64,000 nt of DNA from Legionella quinlivanii (GTDB lineage Bacteria > Pseudomonadota > Gammaproteobacteria > Legionellales > Legionellaceae). The position numbers and the translations under genes were made by a program. Positions 44,614-53,600 of this stretch are shown here, piece by piece (position 1 is the first letter of the stretch; each line of letters begins with the position of its first letter). The stretch lies in assembly GCF_900461555.1 (NCBI RefSeq), contig NZ_UGOX01000001.1, positions 2,617,501-2,681,500 on the forward strand, written 5' to 3'. The notes beneath the pieces were generated by a model. That model was not told where the DNA came from and made no database searches. It worked only from the letters and a program-made list of their open reading frames with translations.

Positions 44614-46806
44614 TTAATTGCTAATGGCGCTACCTAAAATCTGCGGCAGAGTATTTACACTAATATCAGTTGCCAGGGCCTGAGGTATATACGCAAATAG
44701 CGGATTTCTCTTATCAGAGCTATACCCCATCGAAACACCTGGGGTATTTTCAAATACACTCACTTTAGAAGGCTGAATATGAACCCTTTTTGCAAATTCA
44801 TCCGCCAGGGAGTGAACAGTGACTTTGTTCTTCAGTTGTTCTAACTGAGAGGTAAACCGGTCAAACTCATCCTTAAGGTACTGAGGTGAATGATCAGGAA
44901 AGCTTTCAGCAATATTCTTTTTAAACCATTCTGAAACCTGCTCTTTCACTTGAGTTTCGCTTAAACCTGCTTTTTTAGCATAGGTCTGGATGAGATCATC
45001 ATAACCAGTTGCCAGACTACCCATTTCCTGAGTATTACTGAAATGCAAATCACTCACCCCCATGTACAGAAATCTCGATAAACAAAGTTGTCGCTGCAGC
45101 CAGTTCAGGGGCATATTATTATGAACCACAATGACTGATATATTATTAGCGCCCTGTTTCTTTAAATTGCTAATGGCCTGGCACAGGGTATTACCCGTCG
45201 CGGTTTCATCGTCAGTAATTAAATATCTGTCCTGTGCATTAATTCCCAGCTCACCAGCATTCATATTATTGATAGTCGCACTAGTATCCTGATGAGAATC
45301 CCGCTGCTTTTCCCCAAGCACGCGGGATGAACATAATTTATCGCCCAAAATACTTAGCAGATGCTGAGTCAACTCATTGGTTCGTTTGGCCGCCCCAGCG
45401 TCTGGGGTTACCAGGCGTAACTGCCCTTGTCCCGGATTATTGAGCCATTCTGTAGCAATCCGGGTAGCAAGAATTGTCAGTGCGGGGACTGCCGAGCCTC
45501 TTATCTCTTTGCCAGTGTATGTTCCTGACAAGGTATGATTATCATGACACTCCGCAGTAACCACATTATTTACCCCGGCCGCCTCAAATAGTTTTCCATT
45601 ATGCTGAACATAAGCACCCGTTTTTCCCTTGGGATTATCTTCTGCCTTATCCGAACGAGCGCTGAATTGGTAAGGATTAATCAGATTGATATGCATGGCA
45701 CCCCGTAAATGCGCCTGCCTTGCAATCATCGCAGCCTCAAAAAAATAGGCGGAAGCGCCATTTTTCTCGTATTCAGCCGATGCCTCAAAATCATCAGGGT
45801 TGGGGCGAGTGGATTGTACAATCGTCACTACCGAACCTGCGATAACCGCCTCATCAGGAATCGTGGCTCCCATTCCTGATCCATCGATGTAATAGAGTTT
45901 AATTTCCTCCCCCTTCAGGCGAAGCTCTTTTGCGATTTCTTCAGCTAAAACCCTGTTGGCTGAACAGCAAATCAATATATGTTCTTGTTTTTTTTCAGGA
46001 ACTTCAAGGCTTACCGGTGCATCGCCACAGACAATTTCCATTAGATTACTGTGAGACAAATCGAGCTTGGACCAGACGGCATTTAAATAACTTCGCCGGG
46101 TAAAATGAAGTACTTTAGCGTCTAACGTTGCCGCGCTCGTCTGGTTAGCGGGTAACTCCAGGTAAGCTGATAATTCGTCTTTACTGACCTGATACTCTTC
46201 CGGCTTTGATTGCTGAGATACTTTAAAAGGGATATTCGCTTCAATATGATTTTCATCCAGAATGCCCTGATAATTCTTATCATAATAATAAAGTTTATTA
46301 GCGCCGCTTGCCTTGAATAATTTAATTAATAGTAAATTAAAATCATCAGGATATAATACCGGATGAAATTGTTCGGGTAATGCAAGGGTTATTCGCTCCG
46401 CACCATGTTCATGTATCCCGCGGCAAAGCTGCAATGCTTCATGAAGCAATACTGACTGCGAATAGGTACCCGATGAAACCCCCACATGAATATTGATATT
46501 CTCACCGCGAATGGCAACATTCGGGGATAGAATAGAAAATGCGTCACCGGTTGAAAACACTTTGAACTGGTTACGCGCGACTTTTTGGGGGTCAATATTC
46601 CAGGCTTCAACTGGGCAGCCATGATTATAAAAGTTAATAAATTTACTCGACATTGTTTTCGCAGCAGGAAAAAAAATACCGCGGCGGGCAAAATTTTTGA
46701 TGGGACGATTATTGCTAAGATTCAATAAACGGCTAATAGTGAATTCTTGCGTATCCCCTTCAGGATTTTCAGTATTTACAGGACTGGCTTTAACGGAAGG
46801 TTTCAT
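44614..46806 (-). CDS. PRPP-synthetase-like multidomain protein
   Basis: 730 residues from the ATG at 46806, which has GAGGAGACAAGC ahead of it; an upstream start at 46848 lacks this. The middle and C-terminal halves follow ribose-phosphate pyrophosphokinase: VVTIVQSTRPNPDD, IARQAHLRGA, the VVTAECHDNHT catalytic-flag strand, VTPDAGAAKR, and the PRPP loop ITDDETATGNT. A first half (about 90-230, HVGVSSGTYSQSV...ALQLCRGIHEHGA) looks like a further, weaker copy of the Prs N-domain, so the protein may be a Prs duplication. The last 130 residues are unrelated helices. Standard Prs has about 315 residues. Several positions differ from active enzymes, so activity is uncertain. It is a possible effector that touches host nucleotide or NAD metabolism; that is inference. 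Confidence 0.68.
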   Translation of the reverse strand: MKPSVKASPVNTENPEGDTQEFTISRLLNLSNNRPIKNFARRGIFFPAAKTMSSKFINFYNHGCPVEAWNIDPQKVARNQFKVFSTGDAFSILSPNVAIRGENINIHVGVSSGTYSQSVLLHEALQLCRGIHEHGAERITLALPEQFHPVLYPDDFNLLLIKLFKASGANKLYYYDKNYQGILDENHIEANIPFKVSQQSKPEEYQVSKDELSAYLELPANQTSAATLDAKVLHFTRRSYLNAVWSKLDLSHSNLMEIVCGDAPVSLEVPEKKQEHILICCSANRVLAEEIAKELRLKGEEIKLYYIDGSGMGATIPDEAVIAGSVVTIVQSTRPNPDDFEASAEYEKNGASAYFFEAAMIARQAHLRGAMHINLINPYQFSARSDKAEDNPKGKTGAYVQHNGKLFEAAGVNNVVTAECHDNHTLSGTYTGKEIRGSAVPALTILATRIATEWLNNPGQGQLRLVTPDAGAAKRTNELTQHLLSILGDKLCSSRVLGEKQRDSHQDTSATINNMNAGELGINAQDRYLITDDETATGNTLCQAISNLKKQGANNISVIVVHNNMPLNWLQRQLCLSRFLYMGVSDLHFSNTQEMGSLATGYDDLIQTYAKKAGLSETQVKEQVSEWFKKNIAESFPDHSPQYLKDEFDRFTSQLEQLKNKVTVHSLADEFAKRVHIQPSKVSVFENTPGVSMGYSSDKRNPLFAYIPQALATDISVNTLPQILGSAISN

Positions 46807-46893
46807 GCTTGTCTCCTCATGATTGAATAACGTCATGTTAATAATCACGGAGATTCAAAGCACTCCGTCCTGAATACGGGGTTGCCAGGTTAT

Positions 46894-47619
46894 TTACACA
46901 TCAAGCACTTTTTGAATCATCTCGCGTTTGGTACTGACACCCAATTTTATTTTTACCTGATTAATATATTCCTCTACCGTGCGGGGGGAAATCGAGAGTT
47001 CTCTGGCAATCTCCTTGGCTGTAAATCCCTTCACAGTATATTCCAGACACTCCTGCTCTCTCGGCGTTAATGAGGCATTTTCCAGATTTAGTTTAATTGC
47101 GGGGTTGTTAGATGTTTTTTCAGGTAAAAGACCTGAATCAGTCAGGCGCATTATGGCATCCGCAAGTGAGTGCTCACCTAAAACAATCGATATTCCCAGC
47201 GTACCCTGTAATTGACAAGCCGAGTCGTAACAGGGAAATTTTACGGATAAAAACTGCAGCGATTTACCATCCAGACGCGTATTAAACTCATCAAAAAATT
47301 GAATGGTTTCCTGTTTTAAAATGGATTCACAATTATCCAGCAAATGCCTGGCACTGTCTGTGGATACATCAAAAATTGTTTTCCCCACTGCTTGCTCGGG
47401 TGTATTGTAACCACAAACTGCAGCCCCTATTTCATTGATTTTAACTGTGGCTCCTCTGGCATCCAGTAAATAGACACTGTAGGGAAGATCAAATAAATCA
47501 GCGAGGCTAAGCAGCAGCTCAGGGCTTTTATTTTCCATGTTATAAAGCATTAAACCATTCTGATGTTTCGCAATGCCAATAGCATTTAATTCAATGGAAT
47601 TTGGGAAATAAGGTTTCAC
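46894..47619 (-). CDS. PAS-LuxR transcriptional regulator
   Basis: 241 residues. A PAS-like domain (about 36-150, YSVYLLDARGATVKINE...) precedes a LuxR-type helix-turn-helix at about 176-238, with LTPREQECLEYTVKGFTAKEIARELSISPRTVEEYI. No receiver domain, so it is not a classic response regulator; it resembles the Legionella PAS-LuxR group. It lies 88 bp upstream of the Prs-like gene in the same direction and may control it. Confidence 0.85.
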   Translation of the reverse strand: MKPYFPNSIELNAIGIAKHQNGLMLYNMENKSPELLLSLADLFDLPYSVYLLDARGATVKINEIGAAVCGYNTPEQAVGKTIFDVSTDSARHLLDNCESILKQETIQFFDEFNTRLDGKSLQFLSVKFPCYDSACQLQGTLGISIVLGEHSLADAIMRLTDSGLLPEKTSNNPAIKLNLENASLTPREQECLEYTVKGFTAKEIARELSISPRTVEEYINQVKIKLGVSTKREMIQKVLDV

Positions 47620-47759
47620 ATTTTTCTCATAATGGAGGGAACAACCCAGACAGTCTGTTATTCTAACAAATAAAGTATTGGAGTGGGTAGCTGCAATGCA
47701 ACGCTGTTACAAACTCTGTCATTTCCGCGAAGGCGTTGTTGCATAAATAGCAACCTGTC

Positions 47760-47843
47760 GTCTTTGCAAACGAAGTGAAGTAATCCAGATCGAACCCTGA
47801 ACAAAGTGATAAGCTGGGTTGCTTCGCTAAGGCTCGCAAAGAC
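47760..47843. repeat. dispersed hairpin repeat, copy E
   Basis: Arms GTCTTTGCAA (47760-47769) and TCGCAAAGAC (47834-47843), with AGTAATCCAGATCG and GGGTTGCTTCGC inside. The flank GGCGTTGTTGCATAAATA (from 47732) matches copies A and C. It ends in seven T residues. It lies between the LuxR and orphan genes. Confidence 0.85.
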
Positions 47844-47918
47844 TTTTTTGCACACACATAAAGGCCGAACGGTTTTGCAAGATTTAATTTACCCAGGAAA
47901 TCCAATCATCAATGACCT

Positions 47919-48425
47919 CTACTTTAAAGTAATTTCCGGCGAATTTTCAGTAGGAAGAATGGTAAATTTTTTATTAATCTCATTTAGAACCCGTTCTTTA
48001 CGTCTTGCAGCAAACTGTTCTGCTGTTTCCTGAATGAGCTTGGTAAACAATGTGGTAGTTGCAGCACTTGAAGGACCTGCAGGAGATCTCGATAGCGGCT
48101 CTGGCGTGACCGGCCAATTACTTAAAACATCTCCATTTCCCTTCACAAATAATCGAGCCTGCGAGGTATTCCTGAAATAATCTTTGGTAAATTGATGATA
48201 AGCAGCGATTAACCCTGAATTTCGGTCATTCAGAAGGTCAACGTTTTGAGCAATTTCCATAACAAACTGGGCGTCATTATATTCGCTGTCATCTACACTG
48301 ATTCGATATAGCCACTGCTTCAGATGGCGATGGAGATTTTCAAAGTCCTTATCTTCCAGACCATTTTTTTGATAATTCAGAATCATTTCTTCAAATGATT
48401 TACGGCACAGATCACTGACAGGCAT
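47919..48425 (-). CDS. hypothetical 168-residue protein
   Basis: No recognised domain. A helical N-terminal half (about 1-95), a Ser/Pro/Ala-rich hinge (about 105-125), and a basic helix near 135-160. No signal peptide or membrane segment. Its start region shares a divergent promoter with the SDR gene; operator-like palindromes lie between them. Could be a small Legionella-specific effector or a remnant; undecided. Confidence 0.5.
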   Translation of the reverse strand: MPVSDLCRKSFEEMILNYQKNGLEDKDFENLHRHLKQWLYRISVDDSEYNDAQFVMEIAQNVDLLNDRNSGLIAAYHQFTKDYFRNTSQARLFVKGNGDVLSNWPVTPEPLSRSPAGPSSAATTTLFTKLIQETAEQFAARRKERVLNEINKKFTILPTENSPEITLK

Positions 48426-48471
48426 TCCCTTACTCCATCGATGTGTTCTTTTTCATTAAATATCAAATTGT

Positions 48472-48526
48472 GTAAATTTACAACCAAATTGGATGTTTTA
48501 ATTAGTAATCGTTCAATAAAGTGAAC
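48472..48526. promoter_or_regulatory. two palindromes in a divergent promoter region
   Basis: A perfect palindrome GTAAATTTAC (48472-48481) within TTGTGTAAATTTACAACC, and GTTCA-ataaag-TGAAC (48511-48526). Both lie between two divergent genes and could bind dimeric regulators. No factor is assigned. Confidence 0.35.
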
Positions 48527-48586
48527 ATAATCTATTGATTTTTTAAAATTTTATTGAATAATGAAAGGTTTATTTTCCTAATCATT

Positions 48587-49441
48587 ATGCATCATCTAAT
48601 TCTCGGTTATGGCTATTGCGGATTCTATCTTGCGCAGCATTTATTAAAACAGCATGGGGAAGTCACCGCGGTTTCCAGACATTACGATCCTGCATTATAC
48701 CTTCCTGGTCTACAGCATGTGGCCAGCGATTTGCTCGATCTCAATATCGAGCAGAAAGATGATTTGACCATCTATTATCTTATTCCTCCTCCCCCGTCAG
48801 GAGATTATGACTCTCTTCTTCAGGACTTTTTAAGCATTACAAGCTTAAAACCCATTAAAATTGTTTATTTCGGTTCCAGCGCTGTTTATGGCAATCATCA
48901 GGGTAAATGGGTGAGCGAGCGGGCTAAATGCCGTATACAGCATGACAGGCAATTAAGGCGCCTGGATGCGGAACAGCAATGGAAACGCTTTGCCAGAAAA
49001 AACGAGGCAGCGTATGTCTTATTGCGTATTGCCGGAATTTACGGACCTAATCGACTTCCAATTGAAGCGGCGCGCAGTCAGAGCCCCCTTTTATTCCCCC
49101 AACAAGCCCCTTATACTAATCATATACTGGTCACCGATTTAGTTAAAATTGCCTCACAGCTTGCTGCCAGAAGCAATGTGCAGGGTATTTTTAATATCGC
49201 AGACGGGCATCCTAAAAAGATGGGTGCTTTGCAGCAACTGGTAGCTCACCACCTCGATTATCCAGCAGCCTCTTTTCAAGCCTGGAATGAGATCTGGGAA
49301 ACTGCCAGCGACATGAAACGGGAAATCATGCAAAGCTCCAGGCGATTAAGTATAGAATTACTAAAAAAGGAATTAGGGAATGATTTAGTGTTCACTCCCA
49401 TGACAGCAGGCATTCTTCAAAGTCTGTCATTAATGGCTTAA
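48587..49441 (+). CDS. YeeZ-like NAD(P)-binding SDR protein
   Basis: 284 residues from the ATG at 48587 (a TTG at 48554 would add 11 residues). An extended-SDR Rossmann fold with the nucleotide motif GYGYCGFYLAQHLL (about 7-20), YFGSSAVYG with a Ser and Tyr that could be catalytic, and LLRIAGIYGPNR. The usual YxxxK is not clear. Relatives include E. coli YeeZ; the function is unknown. It precedes a second SDR gene by 8 bp. Confidence 0.75.
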   Translation: MHHLILGYGYCGFYLAQHLLKQHGEVTAVSRHYDPALYLPGLQHVASDLLDLNIEQKDDLTIYYLIPPPPSGDYDSLLQDFLSITSLKPIKIVYFGSSAVYGNHQGKWVSERAKCRIQHDRQLRRLDAEQQWKRFARKNEAAYVLLRIAGIYGPNRLPIEAARSQSPLLFPQQAPYTNHILVTDLVKIASQLAARSNVQGIFNIADGHPKKMGALQQLVAHHLDYPAASFQAWNEIWETASDMKREIMQSSRRLSIELLKKELGNDLVFTPMTAGILQSLSLMA

Positions 49442-49449
49442 GGATCATC

Positions 49450-50373
49450 ATGAATATACTGATTGCAGGAGCTTCCGGGCTTATAGGAAGAAAGCTGGTT
49501 TCGGCCTTTTGTACTGAACATCAAATCACCGTATTAGGCCGTAATCTGCAAACCCTGCAAATGCAATTTCCAGAGTCAGTTAAACACTTGGCCTGGGAAC
49601 AGCTCGATAGTGTGGATCCGAATAGCTTTGATACCCTGATTAATCTCTGCGGCAGAAATATCTCATCCCTTCGATGGAATAATACCATCAAGCAAGACAT
49701 CATTAATTCACGTGTTCAATCCAACAGAACACTGATCGACTGGCTGTTAAAACATCAGGCACGGCCCCATTACTTCTGCGCCAATGCAGTTGGAATTTAT
49801 GGTACACAATCTCAAAATGAGAGCCAGGCCTTTGACGAAAACAGCGCTATTGATGATGAATCACCTCATGATTTTCTAAGCGAGGTGGGCATCCGCTGGG
49901 AGCAATCTTTGCAAGCAGCCATTGAAGCAGACATACCCGTAACCATCACCCGCTTTGGGGTGGTTCTATCACCGGACGGCGGTATGTTAGGTCAGCTTAC
50001 ACCTGTTTTTAAATTAGGCATTGGCAGTATTTTAGGCAAAGGTCAGCAAGTCATTTCCTGGGTTGATATGCAGGATGTTATTGGGGCTTATCAATTTCTC
50101 CTCGCTAATCCAGGCATCACCGGTCCGGTGAACATTTGCTCTCCCGAACCCGTTACTCAGGAGATTTTTGCTAAAACATTAGCACGCGTTCTGAAGCGCC
50201 CTCTTTTATTCAGAATCCCGGCGTGGGTCATCAAACTGCTTTTTGGTCAAATGGGTGAATGCCTTCTGCTCAGCGGACAAAGAGTTCTCCCTAACCGCCT
50301 GATGGATAATGGTTATCAGTTTCAATATCCTGAGCTTGAGGATGCCTTGGAACATCAACTCGTATATAAATAA
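49450..50373 (+). CDS. YfcH/TIGR01777-type epimerase-family protein
   Basis: 307 residues. Nucleotide motif ILIAGASGLIGRKLV (3-17), NLCGRNISSLRWN, then YFCANAVGIYG and SEVGIRWEQSL, TRFGVVLSPDGGML and WVDMQDVIGAY. This order is diagnostic for the TIGR01777 family (E. coli YfcH, human SDR39U1), which binds NADP(H) but has no proven reaction. Translated right after the YeeZ-like gene. Confidence 0.87.
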   Translation: MNILIAGASGLIGRKLVSAFCTEHQITVLGRNLQTLQMQFPESVKHLAWEQLDSVDPNSFDTLINLCGRNISSLRWNNTIKQDIINSRVQSNRTLIDWLLKHQARPHYFCANAVGIYGTQSQNESQAFDENSAIDDESPHDFLSEVGIRWEQSLQAAIEADIPVTITRFGVVLSPDGGMLGQLTPVFKLGIGSILGKGQQVISWVDMQDVIGAYQFLLANPGITGPVNICSPEPVTQEIFAKTLARVLKRPLLFRIPAWVIKLLFGQMGECLLLSGQRVLPNRLMDNGYQFQYPELEDALEHQLVYK

Positions 50374-50455
50374 TTTACTTCCTCTGCTTGTGTACAGCCA
50401 CGTCCCTCGATTCCTGCGAGGGATCCAGGAAACTCGTAGACAAACTGGATTCCCC

Positions 50456-50558
50456 GCATAAAGCGGGGAACGTAGTAGTGTGCATAAAGCGGGGAACGTA
50501 GTAGTGTGCATAAAGCGGTGAACGTAGTTGTGTGCATAAAGCGGGAACGTAGTAGTGT
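50456..50558 (+). repeat. tandem repeat of a 26-bp hairpin unit
   Basis: Four head-to-tail units of GCATAAAGCGGGGAACGTAG plus TAGTGT, at 50456, 50482, 50508 and 50534; the third has two changes and the fourth lacks one G. The first is preceded by TCCCCGC, which pairs with GCGGGGA in the unit. It looks like local expansion of a REP hairpin related to the second repeat family. There are no spacers, so it is not CRISPR. Confidence 0.85.
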
Positions 50559-50607
50559 GAGGGAATGCCTCGAAGCCTATAGGATTATCCACATTAACTT
50601 ACTCACA

Positions 50608-50636
50608 TTGATTGTTTTTTTATCAAATGGTATATT
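50608..50636 (+). promoter_or_regulatory. promoter of the helicase-fusion gene
   Basis: TTGATT (50608-50613), a 17-bp spacer containing a T-run, and TATATT (50631-50636). The start would lie near 50643, 28 bases before the ATG at 50671, which supports that start over the longer reading frame. Confidence 0.6.
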
Positions 50637-50670
50637 TCCCCTCTTCCGCTTCGCCTTATTTATAACGTTC

Positions 50671-53600
50671 ATGACCAGAAAACATTCTCATAAAAAACGC
50701 AGCCGCCAACCTCAGACAAATCAAAAGACAAGAAATATAAAAAACCCCTCAATCCCCATTGAAAAAGCCAACGAAGCTAATGAAATATTTATTTGGGCAA
50801 GTATGCTTACTTTGCACAAAACAACTTACGGGGTTCTTGAGAAAAACCACCGTGATGCAGCCATTCTTGATAATACTTTGGCAAAAATCAGAAACAGGGA
50901 ATGGGCAGCACTCGATCTGGAAGTACTGGCCGGTACTACTCCCAAAATCTACAGCGTTCGCATGAACCACTCCGACAGGCTCTTATTAACCACCGAAATA
51001 CTTAATGGCAAACCTCGCCTGCTTGTTTTAGAAGTTATTCTTAATCATAAATATGAAAATTCACGTTTTTTAAAATCCCAGGTTTTAAAAAACTATTTGC
51101 ATAACCACAAAGACCAGCTATGGGAAAAAGTAAACGCTGAGGATTTGGAAAGCACCGGTCTGCAAGAATTAGTGCCTGAGAACCCAAGATTCAAGCCGGT
51201 GGAATATCATCACCGATTTATTGAGTTGAGCGATTTACAGCAATCTGCATTTGAGCTTCAAACCCCAATTCATGTAGAGGGTATACCAGGCTCAGGAAAA
51301 ACGATTTTGGCTGAAACATTTATCAGACAAAAGCGCTGGCAAAACAGAGGGTCGCAACAGCCAATTATTTATCTTGCCAAATCGCCAGCGCTTGTTAATC
51401 AGGTCAGAGATAAATTATCGGAGTTACTTGATAGTATTGATCCTGAGCTCCCTCCCGTCTGGGTCATGACCTATGAACAATTCGCCGCACTGGATGTACC
51501 AGGTGATGAAAATGCACCAAAACGGACTTTATTTACTGAAGAAGAAGCGGATAATTTCTTTAAAAGCTGGTATGACCAGTTCTATGCCGAACAAAAGGTA
51601 TTGGCGAAAGCGAATCAACAGATTTTGCATCCTTTCATTGCTGATCCGGTCAGACTTTATAAGGAATTCAAATTAATCTCAGGCTATACAAAAACTCAAT
51701 ATACCGATAAAGCCAAACGGATAAGCGAAGTCTCAGCGGAGTTTCGTGAGGTATTCTTCCAGCATTATACAAAATTTGAAGCCGCTATTCCCAAGGATAA
51801 AATCCACCCGCACTTTTCTTCTCTCAATCTTGGAGTTCAACCTTCATTTATAGCTGTTGACGAATGCAATGATTTAACTGGCAAACAGTTGGCCAATATT
51901 TTTGATATTTCTAAAGGGGAGGTAGTCTTTTTAGGTGATGGCAATCAAAAGCTCGACGGCAATAAATCCAATGCGAGACTTATCCAGGCTCAGGCGCAGA
52001 AATTAGGGCATAGTCTCAATATCCTGAAATTACCCACAACACACCGCAGCGCCAAACTTCATAGTAAATTTTTAAATTTACTCCTACAAATCAAGTATGA
52101 ATTAACCGGCGGCATCGGCGAAAAGAATGAAAACAGTTTTATTAAATCGTCAGAAGACGCTGCTGAAGGCGAATTGATTTGGGTTGATCACCTAAGCCCG
52201 CAGTTTATCAGCGAAATTAATGAGCTTAAGAAATCGCATAAATTTTGTATTATTGCAGATGATGTTCATAAGCCTATGCTGGAAAAGCATTTTCCTGGCA
52301 CCACCTTTATATCACCTGAGGCGAGTAAAGGCCTTGAGTATACCACTACCTTACTGGTTGAACCTTTTTCAGAGGAAGTCTATGAGAAAATCAGTAAAAA
52401 TTTGCCCAGCGATTTTGAATTTGATGAGAATCAACAGCAATTTAACCGGCCCGCTCCAGACCGTGGGAATCCAGAATTTGCTGCTCCCATGCATAGGCTG
52501 GTGGTCTTATTCTCAAGGTCGACCGCCAATATCATTGTTTTGCACTCTGCTAATAAAAAGCTGGCGAAATTAGTTTCGCCCATGCACAAAATGGGACGGC
52601 GCCTCGCAGAAAATGAAGGCCTCAATATTAAAGGCCATAGCGCTTCCACCGAGGAAGAATGGCTTATGCAGGCTAAGGCCTATCATTCTGAGAATGATTA
52701 TTTATCTGCACTTTCCGTCCTGATGAAAGAGTTAAAATATTCTGAAGAGAAGGCAAATAGTATACTGGGGAGTTGGGATAGACCAAAGCCCGGGCCGGCC
52801 TCTCTGGCATTTTCCCCGAACCTGCAAGATATTTCCGTCAATTCAAAACAAGCGGCTAAAGAAGTCTCAAAAGCCCCCGCTCCCATAGCCAATCAAGAAC
52901 AAGAAAAGAAGAGCATTCATACTGACAAAGCCGCCAAGAGCTTACTGCGTGCTCAAGAACTGAAGACACTTCGTCATAATTATTTAAATTGTCTTAAAGC
53001 GCTTGCTCCTGATGAAAAAACAGCTGAACAAAATCAGGACACCATGGATTGTGTGTGGAATGAAATTTTTACTCATCCCCAATCGATGCAACTACTGACC
53101 GAAGAGGATATGGACTTTCTGAAAGCCGTTTTCTCCTCCTCACATTTAGTTAGCAGTTTGTTTAATTATTTTCCCCTGATAGAAAAGAATGATACATGCA
53201 TTCTGAGTCCGACGGCGACAAAGCGAAAGGGCCACTTCTCAGACAAGCTTATTCTCAAAATAGCCCCTCTGATGATAAACCATAGAGATCTCAAGGTTGT
53301 TGAGATCCTTAATATCCTGCTTCGTGGTAAACCGCAAACACTATTCAACGAACTATGTTCTTTATACAGAGAAAGTTATCTGAGACGATTGAACCAGCTG
53401 GCACCTATTGCAACCTCTAAGTGGCGGGCTGGGGAGGAGTTGTATAGCCTTTGGGAAAATATATTTTCTCATCCGCACATCACTCAACTACTGACCCATG
53501 ATGGAAAAAAAACGAATATGGATTTCTTAGACAGTATCCTCTCTTCCAAATCTTTAATGCACAGTCTTCTTTATGATTATTTTCCTGTTGTGATAAGGGA

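Noticed and set aside
47658-47905. Minus-strand ORFs of 65 and 80 residues, with relatives at 30700-30897 and 55042-55257
   Set aside because: They read through hairpin repeat copies; peptides such as A.QPSLSLCSGFDLDYFTSFA are the repeat in translation, not genes.
50456-50558. CRISPR array
   Set aside because: Units are contiguous without unique spacers, and no cas genes are present.
50206-50592. Minus-strand ORF with repeated LC.LLRSPLYA motifs
   Set aside because: It is the translation of the tandem DNA repeat and overlaps the end of the YfcH-type gene; no ribosome site or family match.
50506-50670. Upstream extension of the helicase-fusion reading frame (55 extra residues)
   Set aside because: It would start inside the 26-bp tandem repeat, encodes a hydrophobic low-support segment, and lies upstream of the predicted transcription start near 50643.
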